Shown here one piece after another: positions 1-9,147 of a stretch of 64,000 nucleotides of DNA (the stretch's first letter is position 1; each line of letters starts with the position of its first letter). Below the pieces are notes generated by a model that was not told the DNA's origin, made no database searches, and saw only the letters and a program-made list of their open reading frames with translations. Where the stretch lies: assembly GCA_002082585.1 (NCBI GenBank), contig CP020563.1:5016001-5080000 (forward strand). Reading direction: 5' to 3'. A program made the translations under genes and the position numbers. Source of the DNA: Kitasatospora albolonga (GTDB taxonomy: Bacteria > Actinomycetota > Actinomycetes > Streptomycetales > Streptomycetaceae).

Positions 1-28
1 ATGTGGGTCTCCTCTTCCGGCGTGATGC

Positions 29-685
29 TCAGTGGTAGGCGTTGATGTGGGCGTCGTCGTGGAGGCTGGTGATGGGGCTGACCTTCGAGGGCGGTTTCAC
101 GCTCATGCAGGACCCTTCGGTCTCCCGGTGGCGCAGGCCCACGGTGTGGCCGATTTCATGACATGCCACGGACCTGCGGCTGTGAGCGTCGCGGTAGTCG
201 GCCGGGTAGCTGCCGTTCAGGCGGAGCTTTTGCCGGTCACAGCGCTTGAAGGGGTGATTGCCGCTGGTCGCCGAGCCGGGCAGGCACTCCACCCAGCCGG
301 CGACTCCGTTGGCGCCGTAGTTGTAGTCCGTGACGAGGACGTCGAGGGTGGAGTGGTTCTTCTTGGTGGTGGTGAGGTCGGTGTAGCGCTCGTAGTCGTC
401 CATGGCCTGCTGGAACGAGGCCGCGATACCGGGTATCTGGTTCCCGAAGGTTCCTTCCGGGTACCAGGTGTGCTCTGCGTTGTCCCCGAGGCTGACGCAG
501 TTGCGCGGGGTGCCGCCGCACCATGTCGAGCCGAAGTTGGTGGCGTGAGCGCTGGGTGCCATCAGGGCGTGGGCCACCGTGAAGGTGACCGCGCTCATCA
601 CGACGGCTTCTGCGCGCTGGAGTCTTCGCCGCCTCCGGCCGGTTCTGTCGACCGCTGCCCGATCTTCGTCGCTCCATGCCGGCAT
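29..685 (-). CDS. Secreted zinc metalloprotease (metzincin-like)
   Basis: The 218-residue product carries a metzincin zinc site, HEIGHTVGLRH, at about residues 176-186, with a nearby SCM that could be the Met-turn. An arginine-rich N-terminus (RRRRR) is followed by a hydrophobic stretch ending in Ala-His-Ala, consistent with an export signal and a mature enzyme of about 170 residues. The ATG at 685 was chosen because a GGAGG lies four bases upstream, although an internal Met nearer the hydrophobic core is possible. It is predicted to cleave peptides outside the cell. Four cysteines in the mature part suggest disulfides. It lies downstream of, and in the same direction as, two other secreted protease genes, but a strong terminator separates it from them. 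The exact peptidase family (matrixin-like or other metzincin) is not resolved. Confidence 0.8.
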   Translation of the reverse strand: MPAWSDEDRAAVDRTGRRRRRLQRAEAVVMSAVTFTVAHALMAPSAHATNFGSTWCGGTPRNCVSLGDNAEHTWYPEGTFGNQIPGIAASFQQAMDDYERYTDLTTTKKNHSTLDVLVTDYNYGANGVAGWVECLPGSATSGNHPFKRCDRQKLRLNGSYPADYRDAHSRRSVACHEIGHTVGLRHRETEGSCMSVKPPSKVSPITSLHDDAHINAYH

Positions 686-948
686 GAGACCTCCGTCGAT
701 TGCGTCCGTCGCGTGACCAAGCGTCAGGCTAGGCGCGATTTTTGCGTGTGTGAAGAATCTTCCATGAAGTAAATATCGACGTTCCGGATCAGCTTGAGGC
801 CGAGGGTTGCGTCTGTTCCCCTCCCGACTGAAGGTCGTTCGGGGGCGGTCAGGGCCTTCCGCAGTTCCGGCCCAGCGCAGAGCCCTCCTCTCGGCCGCCC
901 TGTCTTTCCGCCCGCAATGGTGTCTGATCAGCGCGTGGTGCACGTTGC
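686..948. other. Leader region of the metalloprotease gene
   Basis: Non-coding stretch between the metalloprotease start and the palindromic terminator. It should contain the metalloprotease promoter on the minus strand. A local AT-rich patch lies near 735-780, but no -35/-10 pair was convincing. Open frames crossing it are shadows. Confidence 0.4.
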
Positions 949-998
949 ATGGGAACGGCGGCCCACCCGACCGCGGTCGGGTGGGCCGCCGTTCCCAT
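949..998. terminator. 50-bp perfect palindrome, terminator of the S1 protease gene
   Basis: The segment is a perfect inverted repeat with no real loop: the left arm starting ATGGGAACGGCGGCCC is mirrored exactly on the right. It lies just past the stop of the S1 protease gene and upstream of the metalloprotease gene. A long GC-rich hairpin without a T-tract is the usual Streptomyces terminator form. Confidence 0.85.
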
Positions 999-1020
999 CG
1001 ATGCGGTGCGGTGCCCTCGC

Positions 1021-2247
1021 TCAGGAGGCGGTGTTCAGGGTCAGGCCGTAGTGGCGGAGCAGGTCGTCCAGCGGCTGCATCCAGCTGGCGCCGCCGCCGA
1101 AGCTGCCGTCGCAGGTGAGGTCGCTGGAACCGGAGGTCACACCCTGGGCCTGGCCCTGGTTGGTGATCCAGGCGCCGCCGCTGTCGCCCTTGTGGATGCA
1201 GACGGTGGACTTGGCCAGGCCCTTGACCAGGGTCCGCGGCTGCCCCGGGTCGGTGTAGGTGACCGAGTGGTTGTAGCTGCTGATGGTGCCGCAGGTCCAC
1301 CTGGTGGTGGCGCCGGACTTGCACACCGTCGAACCGACGGCGGCCCGCTGGCTCCCTCGGACCGGGGTGTCCGCCACGACGCGCCAGCCGCCGACCGTGG
1401 TGGTGACGGAGTTGCCGGAGCTGATGGCGGCGATGCCCATGTCGACGCTGTCGTAGCCGTGTGCGAAGCGGGTGCGGGTCCCCTTGGCGAACTGTGAACC
1501 GCTGAAGTACAGGGTGTCCAGGTTCTTGATGCAGTGACCGGCGGTGGCCAGGTACTGCCTGCCCTGCTGGTCCCGGGCCCCGAAGCCGACGGAGCAGTAA
1601 CCACCGTTCACGTCCGAGGTGTTGATGTTCATCTTGCTGCCGGGGGCGATGGCGGCGGTGGCCTGCGGGGCGTCGTCGGTCGTGGTCTCCACGGTGACGG
1701 CCGGGCCGTGGGAACGCGCCGCGGCGACGAAGGCGCGGCTGGTGGCGTCGGCGGTGTCGCGCACGGTGACGACGACCTTGTTGCTGACCGGGTCGACGTG
1801 CCACGACTCCACACCGGCCGGGAGCTTCTTCTCGGCGAGCCGGTCGAGCTCCGACTTGATCCGGTCGAGTGCCGACGGGGCCCGGGCCGGGATGCGGGCG
1901 GCGAGTCCGGCCGCCTTCACGTCGGCGGCCTGTTGTGCGGTGGTGACGTCGACCGTGAGGGTGCCCCTGGCGTCGAAGTACGCGCTCGCGGTGGGTACTC
2001 CCGATATGCCGAGGCGCTCCAGGGTCTTCTGCTGGGCGCTCTGGCGGTCGAGCTTCCGCTCGGCCTCCGCGACGGACACGCCGAGCGATTCGGCGAGCGC
2101 CTTCACCATGCCGGTGGGCTGTGTACGGACCGACGGGGCGGGCGTCGGGTCCGTGGTGGCGGGCTGGGAGGCCGTCGCTGTGCCTCCGGTCAGAGCCAAC
2201 GCTCCGACTGCCGCGCCGATCGACAGAGTCCTGCTGATCCTGTTCAC
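1021..2247 (-). CDS. Secreted S1 serine protease with pro-domain (streptogrisin/alpha-lytic type)
   Basis: The 408-residue precursor has a signal peptide (residues 1 to about 27), a pro-region of about 170 residues and a chymotrypsin-fold mature domain. The catalytic triad is visible as TAGHC (His near 238), SVDMG (Asp near 268) and GDSGG (Ser near 356). Paired cysteines around these sites match the disulfides of the alpha-lytic/streptogrisin family. The pro-region is expected to act as an intramolecular folding chaperone and be removed by autoprocessing. The start is GTG with AAGGAG five bases upstream. It follows the S8 protease gene by 47 bp on the same strand, so the two are probably co-transcribed. 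Confidence 0.93.
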   Translation of the reverse strand: MNRISRTLSIGAAVGALALTGGTATASQPATTDPTPAPSVRTQPTGMVKALAESLGVSVAEAERKLDRQSAQQKTLERLGISGVPTASAYFDARGTLTVDVTTAQQAADVKAAGLAARIPARAPSALDRIKSELDRLAEKKLPAGVESWHVDPVSNKVVVTVRDTADATSRAFVAAARSHGPAVTVETTTDDAPQATAAIAPGSKMNINTSDVNGGYCSVGFGARDQQGRQYLATAGHCIKNLDTLYFSGSQFAKGTRTRFAHGYDSVDMGIAAISSGNSVTTTVGGWRVVADTPVRGSQRAAVGSTVCKSGATTRWTCGTISSYNHSVTYTDPGQPRTLVKGLAKSTVCIHKGDSGGAWITNQGQAQGVTSGSSDLTCDGSFGGGASWMQPLDDLLRHYGLTLNTAS

Positions 2248-2294
2248 GTCTTCTCCTTGGGGTGCGGTGCCGTTCCGGCGTGCTCAGGACCGGG

Positions 2295-3746
2295 TCAGCT
2301 GCCGGTGGAGCTCAGGGCCTTCGCCGCGTCGGCGAGGCCGGCACCGCAGCCACCGGTGCAGGAACCGGGCAGGCCGCGCGTGCTGTCCTTGACCGTCTGC
2401 TCGATCCGGGCGGGGGTGAGGGAGGGGGCCTTCTGCTTCAGCAGCGCGGCCAGCCCGGCGATGTGCGGGGCGGCCATGCTGGTGCCCTGGTAGGAGGCGT
2501 AGCCCTCACCGCTCAGCGCGCGGGTCCCCTTGTCGACCGTCGACCAGATGCCGTCGCCGGCGCGTACGGCGGTCTCGCCGCCGGGGGCGGTGACATCGAC
2601 GGCCCTGCCGTAGTTGGAGTAGGCGGCGCGGTTGCCCTCGCGGTCCGACGCGGCGACGGTGATGACGTTCGCGCAGCCGGCCGGGCTGTAGGCGGAGGCG
2701 TCGGCGGCGTCGTTGCCTGCGGCCACGACGACGGTGGTTCCCCGGTCCATGGCTGCCTTGATGGCGGTGTTGTACGCCTGGTCGCAGGCGAATTCACCGC
2801 CGAGGCTCATGTTGATGACCGCGGCGGGGTACTTGTTGGCGGGTACTCCGGACACCGTTCCGCCCGAGGCCCACGTGATGGCGTCGATGATGTCGGAGGT
2901 CGACCCTCCGCACTTGCCCAGGACGCGGACGGGCTGGATGTTCGCTTCATGGGCGACGCCGACCGTGCCGTACCCGTTGGCGGTGGCCGCGATGGTGCCG
3001 GCGACATGGGTGCCGTGCCAGGAGTTGTTCGTGTTACGGGCGGGGACCGGGTTCCCGTTCTTGTCCCGGCCGCACTCCCCGCGGTTCGCCCAGTCCCCGG
3101 TGTCGGAGGGGTCGCTGTCCCGGCCGCCTCCGTCCGTGGCCGTCCAGGAGTGGGAGATGAAGTCGTATCCCGGCACCAGCCGGGAGTCCAGCTCGGTGTG
3201 CCGGGTGATGCCGGTGTCGATGACCGCCACGGTGACGCCCTTGCCGGTGGCCTGCTTCCAGGCCGAGGGAACGTTCATGCCTGCGTGGGTCTCGTACAGG
3301 TCCCACTGGTAGCGGTACTCGGCGGGGTCGACGGCGGTGGGGTACACCCGGCGGTCGGGCACGACGTAGGCCACGTCCGGATCGGCCCGGAAGGCCGCCA
3401 TGGCCTCCCGCGCGTCCTGGGGCCTGTCGGTGCCGGGCAGGTCCACGAGGGCGGCGCCCGTGCCCAGACGGCGTTCGAAGGAGATGTGTTCGCCGGTCTC
3501 GGCGGCCTTGGCCTCGGCGTCCTTCACGAGCGCCGTGTTCGATGTGGCCTCTTCCGCATGGGACTTGTACCCGACGATGAAGCGCTGGGTGGGCTCGGTG
3601 GCGTCGGTGGCCGCGGGGGCGGACGCCCGGGCCGGGCCGGTGGGGCGGGCCGTGTCGGAGGACCCGGCGAAGGCGACGCCGGTGCCCATCACGGCGACGA
3701 CGGTGGCGAGCGCGACGGATATGCGGAGGGGGGTGAAGCCGTGCAC
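2295..3746 (-). CDS. Secreted subtilisin-like S8 serine protease
   Basis: The 483-residue product has a signal peptide, an inhibitor-I9-like pro-segment (about residues 50-130) and a subtilase catalytic domain. Catalytic residues are seen in VAVIDTGI (Asp near 175), HGTHVAGT (His near 243) and GTSMAAPH (Ser near 422). The GTG at 3746 was preferred over an upstream ATG because it begins a typical signal peptide and is preceded by AAAGGA. The protein ends soon after the Ser motif with a short Cys-containing tail and no C-terminal binding domain. The S1 protease gene follows 47 bp downstream, suggesting a two-protease transcript, perhaps with mutual activation. Confidence 0.93.
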   Translation of the reverse strand: MHGFTPLRISVALATVVAVMGTGVAFAGSSDTARPTGPARASAPAATDATEPTQRFIVGYKSHAEEATSNTALVKDAEAKAAETGEHISFERRLGTGAALVDLPGTDRPQDAREAMAAFRADPDVAYVVPDRRVYPTAVDPAEYRYQWDLYETHAGMNVPSAWKQATGKGVTVAVIDTGITRHTELDSRLVPGYDFISHSWTATDGGGRDSDPSDTGDWANRGECGRDKNGNPVPARNTNNSWHGTHVAGTIAATANGYGTVGVAHEANIQPVRVLGKCGGSTSDIIDAITWASGGTVSGVPANKYPAAVINMSLGGEFACDQAYNTAIKAAMDRGTTVVVAAGNDAADASAYSPAGCANVITVAASDREGNRAAYSNYGRAVDVTAPGGETAVRAGDGIWSTVDKGTRALSGEGYASYQGTSMAAPHIAGLAALLKQKAPSLTPARIEQTVKDSTRGLPGSCTGGCGAGLADAAKALSSTGS

Positions 3747-4205
3747 TTCGGTTCCTTTCGGTCCGTTCGGGCAGGTCGCCCAGCTCGAACGGGGCATGAC
3801 AAAAATGGGGGGTGGCGCATGCGTGCGGAATCGCGGTACGCGCATGCTCAGCAGGCGGGTTTCCGGTGGGAAGGGAAGCCCGCCGTGGTGCGGCTGATCA
3901 CGGTGAGGTGCGAGTGACTGGCCGATGGGGGGAAACCTACGAACGCGGCACCCGGATGACCATCCGGGTGTCGCGTATACGGACCCCTAATTAATTCGCC
4001 GTCCGTTCACCGTCTCCCGGACGGGGGCCCGGCCAAGTCCCCTGAGGGGCGGAGCCGTCGGACGGTTTCCCGGGGCGTCCTCGGGCGGCGGCGGACGATA
4101 TGCGGACAGCCCTGTCCGGTTCGGGTGGCCGGACCGGCTATCGGGCGACAAAAACGCCCTGTCTACACTTACGCCCTCTTTAACACTTTTTAGGGGAGGG
4201 GCTCC
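3747..4205. other. Divergent intergenic region
   Basis: About 460 bp between the minus-strand S8 protease gene and the plus-strand amidase-domain gene. It should hold promoters for both. It contains the hairpin described separately and an AT-richer patch at about 4149-4192 just before the ribosome site of the downstream gene. No gene was seen in it. Confidence 0.5.
3944..3975. repeat. Strong hairpin within a divergent promoter region
   Basis: A 15-bp inverted repeat with a 2-base loop: CGCGGCACCCGGATG pairs with CATCCGGGTGTCGCG with a single G-U. It looks like a Streptomyces terminator but lies between two divergently transcribed genes, where no terminator is needed for either. Confidence 0.6.
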
Positions 4206-7200
4206 TTGCGGAGCATACGCATGTCCAGATTCAGATGGCCGCTGGTGGCCTCTGTGGCGCTCTCGGGCCTCTTGGCCGTCGACGTGGCCGCACCGGCCAC
4301 CGCGCTCTCGACCACCACCGCGGCCGCACCGGCGACCGCGACCACCGCGGTCCTGGCCGCACGTGCCACGGGCGTACCGCTGCCCAAGGGCGACATCACC
4401 TCGGCGCTGCTCCAGGCGCGCCTGGAGCACAAGCGCGTCGAGGTCACCGACAGCCGGACCGAGACCCGCACCCTGTGGGCCAACCCCGACGGCACGCTGA
4501 CGGAGGACCATGCCGCCGGCCCCGTCCGCTTCCGTGCCGACGACGGGACCTGGACCGCCGTGGACGTCAGCCTCACCCAGGCCGCCGACGGCACGGTCGA
4601 GGCCAAGGCCCACCCGCTGGACCTCACCCTCGGCAGGGCCACGCCCGCCCGCGCCGACGCTCCGGCCGCCCGACGGCTGGGCGCCGCGGCACCCGTGGCC
4701 GCCGCCACACCACTGGTGTCGCTCACCTCACCCGAGGGCGAGCAGATCGAGCTCGGCTGGCGCGGCGCCCTGCCCGCCCCGCGCCTCGACGGCACACGGG
4801 CCACGTATCCGGGCGCGCTGCCCCATGCCGACCTCGTCGTCTCGGCCACCCGCACCGGCTTCGAGCAGTTCCTGATGCTCAACTCCCGTCAGGCCGTGGA
4901 AGCGGCGGGCACTCTGCGGATGACGCTCACCGCGAAGGGCCTGACCGCCAAGGCCGACGCGGACGGCGGAGTGACCTTCGCCGACAGCCGTACCGGCAAG
5001 CCCGCGGGCACCCTGCCCGCCCCCGTGATGTGGGACGCCCGCACCGACGAGCGCTCCGGGGAGCACCCGTACCGCGCACCGGTCGCGATGTCCGTCGCCC
5101 AGCAGGGCGACCGGATCGACCTGACCCTCACCCCCGACGCGGCGTTCCTGGCCGACCCGGCCACCCGTTTCCCCGTCACCGTCGACCCGGCGGTCGGTCT
5201 GCTGACCACGTTCACCACCTTCGTGCAGGAGGGCTACACCACCGACCAGTCCACTGCCACCGAGCTCAAGCTCGGCAACAACGGCTCGGGACAGGTGGCC
5301 CGCTCCTTCCTGCGCTTCGACACCCGTGCGGTGAAGGGCAAGGACGTCAGGTCGGCCACGCTGAAGCTGTGGAACCACCACTCCTGGTCCTGCCAGGCAC
5401 GTGACTGGCAGGTGTGGGACACCGGCACCCCCGGCACCGCCACTCGCTGGACCGCGCAGCCCGCCTGGAACCGCCTGTGGGCGACCTCCGCTCAGACCAA
5501 GGGCTTCGGCACCGGCTGTGCTGACGGCTGGGTGGCCGCCGACCTCACCGCCCTCGCCCGGGCGTGGGCGGCCAACGCCCACGACCAGAACACCCTCGGC
5601 ATCCGCGCCGCCGACGAGAAGGACCCTTACGGCTGGAAGCGATTCCACTCGCGCAACGCGCCGACCAACGTGCCCGTCCTGTCGGTGACGTACAACAACC
5701 CGCCGGGCGCGCCGACGGCGACGGCGCTCTCCCCGTCGTCGTACAACTCCTTCAACAAGCGGACGTACGCCACCTCGCTGACCCCCACCTTCTCGGCGAA
5801 GGTCGCGGACCCCGACGGCGGCACCGTACGCGCCCAGTTCGAGGTCACCCCCGACCCGGCGTTCAACGACGCGGGCACCTACAGCTGGACGGGTACCAGC
5901 GGTGCCGTCGCCTCCGGCGGCACCGCCATGCTGAGGCTTCCCGATGACAAGAAGCTCGGCGCGTTCGGCTACCGGGTCCGCTCACGCGCCCACGACGGTT
6001 CCGTGTACGGCGCGTGGAGCGCCTACGTGCCCTTCCGGGTGAACACGGCCAAACCCGCGGCGCCGCAGATCGACTGCACCCGCTTCCCCCGGGACACGTG
6101 GACCGACAGCGGCGGCGAGATCAGCTGCACCCTCACCACGACGTCCACCGACGGCCGCGGCTACCTGTGGGGGCTGGACAACCCCAACACCCCGCAGCAG
6201 GTGAACGACCCCGCCGGTACCGGCGGCAAGCCGCAGACCGTCAAGATCAACCCGGCCCAGGGCTGGCACACCCTGCACGCCCGCACCGTCGACTCCGCGG
6301 GCCTGCTCTCCGGCATCACCGCCTATCAGTTCGGCAAGGGACCCAAGCCCGCTGCTCTGCCCACCCTGAACGTTCCGGGCGCACTCCAGGAGGGCGCCCA
6401 GGACACCCCCACACCGGTCCTGTCCGGTGTGGTGACATCCGGAAACCGCGGCGCGTACCTGCACGGTGAGTTCGCCCTGTACGACGCTACGGGCACGCCC
6501 CTGCCCGGTGTGCAACTGCCGCCGTCCTTCCAGGAGAGCGGCCAGCGCGTCGCCACCCTGATCCCGGAAGGCACGCTCGTGCCCGGGCGCGCCTACCAGT
6601 GGGCCATGCGCGCCTGCGGTGACACGGCGTGCTCGGGGTGGACGCCCAAGCGCACCTTCACCGCCAAGGCCGCGGTCGTCCGGCCCGCCCCGCCGGTGCG
6701 CACGGTCGACATATCCGGCGCGGCCCTGCGCGACGCCACCGCCCCGGTCGGCCCCGCGGACTGCGGGACCGGCCCGTGCGCGGCCGTCGAGGACGGCACG
6801 CTGCGCGTCGGTACCCCCGGCGGCACCGCCTGGCGCAGCTGGTTCAAGGCGAATCTGTCGGCTGTGCCCGCCGGTGCCCGGATCACCGACGCACGGCTCA
6901 GGCTGCACCGGGCCGACTGCGCGACCGGGACCGCCGAGTGCACCGAACCCGCGGCCACCGTGCACGACCTCGCCGAGGCGTGGGACCCGACGCACAGCGG
7001 CCAGGCGCTCGCCGCGGCCGCCGACGAGGAGCCGCTGCTCGCCGATGACGAACTGCCCACCGCACTCGGTGACCTGAACCTGGGAGCACTCGTCGCGGAC
7101 TGGCTGCCCGAGGCCGACAACCACGGCCTGAGCCTCCAGCTCGGCGACGAGCGGACCGCGGGCCCCGGTGTCGTCTACCACTCCTCACGCGCCGCCGACA

Positions 7201-8582
7201 AGGCGCTGCGCCCCGTGCTGACGGTCTCCTACGTGCCCTCCGGTGCCCCCGGCGCCCCCGAGAACGTCAAGGCCGTCCCGGCCGACGGCGGGCTGCTGGC
7301 CACCTGGAACCCGCCGGCCGACCCCGGCGCCGCCACCGACGCCCTCACCTACACCGTCGCTGTCCACCGCGGCGGCACCGAGGTCGCCCGCACCACCACC
7401 GGGGACACCCGTGCCGTCTTCGGCGGCCTCACCAACGGCGCCGACCACACGGTGACGGTCACGGCCGACTCCCCGCACGGAACCTCGAAGGCGGCCGTGC
7501 CTGCCACGGCCAAGCCGGTCGCCGTCGCGGGGCAGGAACGTTATGCCCAGGCGGTACGCGACTACTTCGCCGCCCGTGCCGGAGTCCTCAAGGGCACGTA
7601 CACCACCGTCGAGCAGGCCACCGCGAGCAGCCCGCACGGCGCGATGTTCCGCGAGCTCATCGCGCAGCAGCTGCCCGAACTGAACGGCCGCCGGGAGGCG
7701 TACGCCCGCCACGAGCGCCGCTTCACCGAGATCACCACGGCCTTCGACGACGTGCTGACCGGGCCCGGCCCCGACAACACCGTGGTGGTGCGCGCCACCG
7801 TCTCGGAGAGCAGTGTGCTCACCCACACCGACGGCACCCAGGAGCCGGAGGAGGGCGAACTGCCCGGCCGCTTCGTCTTCGCCGACGGCGCCCTGCGCAT
7901 CGAGGCCAACGACACCGCTGTCGAGGTCACGCTGCCCACGACGGGCGACGTCGTACGGGACGCCTCCGTGGCCCCGCCCGCCGAGGAGAGGGTCGAGGAC
8001 CTCGCGGAGGGCGAGGAAGCGCTGCCCATCGTGCTGGACTCCGACGGCATGCTCGCCGAGGAGCCGGTCCCCGGCACCACGGCGATGCGGCTCGCGGCAG
8101 TGGTCGCCGCCGCGCCCAGTGCGAGCGGCACCGCGAACTGGGCCAAGCGCAACGCCAACATCAAGTACGACTACGAGAACGACTGCGCGAACTTCGTCTC
8201 CAAGGCGCTGCACTACGGCGGCAAGATGAAGCAGCGCAAGGGCGGTCGCAAGAATCAGGCGCGCTGGTTCCGCAACAACCTCAGCTTCCTCCGCCTCGAC
8301 AGCTACACCTGGGCCGCCGCGGCGAATCTGCGCCAGCACCTCAAGAACTACCGGGGCGGCCGTGAGATCTCGCGTTACGATGCCCGGCCCGGTGACGTGA
8401 TCTTCGGCTTCTACCGGACTTCCAAGGCGTGGAACCACACCGGAGTCATCACCGCTGCCAAGGGGGGCAAGATCAACATCACTCAGCACGGCCGGTCCCA
8501 CCACACGACACTGAACCAATGGTTCAAGAACAACAAGAATCTGAGTGCTATCAGCATCATCCGACCGGGGAAGCGAAGTTGA
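4206..8582 (+). CDS. Large exported DNRLRE/fibronectin-type protein with C-terminal amidase-like domain
   Basis: The 1458-residue product begins with a signal peptide. In order it shows a beta-rich N-terminal region, a DNRLRE-type beta domain (about 337-500), Ig/Fn3-like repeats (about 500-830), a second DNRLRE-like beta domain (about 833-1015), an Fn3 domain (about 1017-1105), a helical and acidic region, and a C-terminal domain (about 1305-1458) resembling the putative amidase family (Amidase_6, papain-like). There NDCANF carries a likely Cys nucleophile (1327) and NHTGVI the His (1411). The TTG at 4206 is five bases behind a GGGAGGGG site; an ATG at 4221 is the alternative. The architecture resembles the N-terminal part of actinobacterial RHS proteins without RHS repeats. 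It may be a wall hydrolase or a secreted effector. Its stop overlaps the next gene. Confidence 0.8.
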   Translation: MRSIRMSRFRWPLVASVALSGLLAVDVAAPATALSTTTAAAPATATTAVLAARATGVPLPKGDITSALLQARLEHKRVEVTDSRTETRTLWANPDGTLTEDHAAGPVRFRADDGTWTAVDVSLTQAADGTVEAKAHPLDLTLGRATPARADAPAARRLGAAAPVAAATPLVSLTSPEGEQIELGWRGALPAPRLDGTRATYPGALPHADLVVSATRTGFEQFLMLNSRQAVEAAGTLRMTLTAKGLTAKADADGGVTFADSRTGKPAGTLPAPVMWDARTDERSGEHPYRAPVAMSVAQQGDRIDLTLTPDAAFLADPATRFPVTVDPAVGLLTTFTTFVQEGYTTDQSTATELKLGNNGSGQVARSFLRFDTRAVKGKDVRSATLKLWNHHSWSCQARDWQVWDTGTPGTATRWTAQPAWNRLWATSAQTKGFGTGCADGWVAADLTALARAWAANAHDQNTLGIRAADEKDPYGWKRFHSRNAPTNVPVLSVTYNNPPGAPTATALSPSSYNSFNKRTYATSLTPTFSAKVADPDGGTVRAQFEVTPDPAFNDAGTYSWTGTSGAVASGGTAMLRLPDDKKLGAFGYRVRSRAHDGSVYGAWSAYVPFRVNTAKPAAPQIDCTRFPRDTWTDSGGEISCTLTTTSTDGRGYLWGLDNPNTPQQVNDPAGTGGKPQTVKINPAQGWHTLHARTVDSAGLLSGITAYQFGKGPKPAALPTLNVPGALQEGAQDTPTPVLSGVVTSGNRGAYLHGEFALYDATGTPLPGVQLPPSFQESGQRVATLIPEGTLVPGRAYQWAMRACGDTACSGWTPKRTFTAKAAVVRPAPPVRTVDISGAALRDATAPVGPADCGTGPCAAVEDGTLRVGTPGGTAWRSWFKANLSAVPAGARITDARLRLHRADCATGTAECTEPAATVHDLAEAWDPTHSGQALAAAADEEPLLADDELPTALGDLNLGALVADWLPEADNHGLSLQLGDERTAGPGVVYHSSRAADKALRPVLTVSYVPSGAPGAPENVKAVPADGGLLATWNPPADPGAATDALTYTVAVHRGGTEVARTTTGDTRAVFGGLTNGADHTVTVTADSPHGTSKAAVPATAKPVAVAGQERYAQAVRDYFAARAGVLKGTYTTVEQATASSPHGAMFRELIAQQLPELNGRREAYARHERRFTEITTAFDDVLTGPGPDNTVVVRATVSESSVLTHTDGTQEPEEGELPGRFVFADGALRIEANDTAVEVTLPTTGDVVRDASVAPPAEERVEDLAEGEEALPIVLDSDGMLAEEPVPGTTAMRLAAVVAAAPSASGTANWAKRNANIKYDYENDCANFVSKALHYGGKMKQRKGGRKNQARWFRNNLSFLRLDSYTWAAAANLRQHLKNYRGGREISRYDARPGDVIFGFYRTSKAWNHTGVITAAKGGKINITQHGRSHHTTLNQWFKNNKNLSAISIIRPGKRS

Positions 8583-9028
8583 GGCGGGCGAGTACGTCGG
8601 TGTGGCTGGCCGGAGCGCTCGTGCTGCTGCTCGGCGGCTGCGACACCCTCTCCACCGACAAGACGCCCGACCGCATCAAGGACGGCACGGCCGAGCTCGA
8701 ACTGACCGTGACCGGGCGCCCCACCCCTGGCACCCTCGCGACCGCCGAACACGTCCTGGCCCGCCTGGAGGCCCGTGACGCCGACGGTCTGGCCGAGCTC
8801 GCCGCGGAGGGCGGCGAGAGGGAGAAGGACGCGAAGCGCTGGGTGGCCCGCTGGGGCGATGCCGCCCAGCGCCCCGCCACGGTGGACTTCCGCCTGGGCG
8901 AAATGGAAGCCTCCGCCGACGTCCGTTTCAAGGGCGAACGCTCCAGGCTGTCGCTTCTGCTGATACCGAAGGACAAGAACAAGCCCTACGACGACAGGTT
9001 CGTCGTCGTTCTGGGGGAGGACCAGTGA
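8579..9028 (+). CDS. Small lipoprotein, translationally coupled to the amidase-domain gene
   Basis: The 149-residue product has a short basic N-terminus, a hydrophobic stretch and the lipobox LLGGC, so it should be lipidated and surface-anchored. The rest has an NTF2-like or cystatin-like feel (helix, then beta strands) without conserved catalytic residues. The TTG start at 8579 overlaps the upstream TGA (TTGA), a sign of translational coupling. No better start exists in this frame near the lipobox. The only clue to its role is its partner: a lipoprotein coupled to a secreted hydrolase could be an inhibitor or immunity protein, a chaperone or a retention factor. A strong terminator follows, so the two genes form a closed unit. 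Confidence 0.8.
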   Translation: MRRASTSVWLAGALVLLLGGCDTLSTDKTPDRIKDGTAELELTVTGRPTPGTLATAEHVLARLEARDADGLAELAAEGGEREKDAKRWVARWGDAAQRPATVDFRLGEMEASADVRFKGERSRLSLLLIPKDKNKPYDDRFVVVLGEDQ

Positions 9029-9103
9029 TGTAACGGACGAAGTGACGTAACGGCCGAGGAGACCCGTGGGCAGACAGAGGGTTCCTCGGGAGCACCGCGT
9101 CAT

Positions 9104-9147
9104 CACGCGGAACGCCCGGCCGGTTTTCCGGCCGGGCGTTCCGCGTG
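9104..9147. terminator. Terminator of the amidase/lipoprotein operon
   Basis: A 20-bp stem (ending CGCCCGGCCGG on the left arm) around a TTTT loop, perfect except for its outer edge. It lies 76 bp after the lipoprotein stop. Confidence 0.85.

Noticed and set aside
237..677. Minus-strand frame overlapping the metalloprotease
   Set aside because: Arg/His-rich frame-shifted shadow of the HExxH-containing protein.
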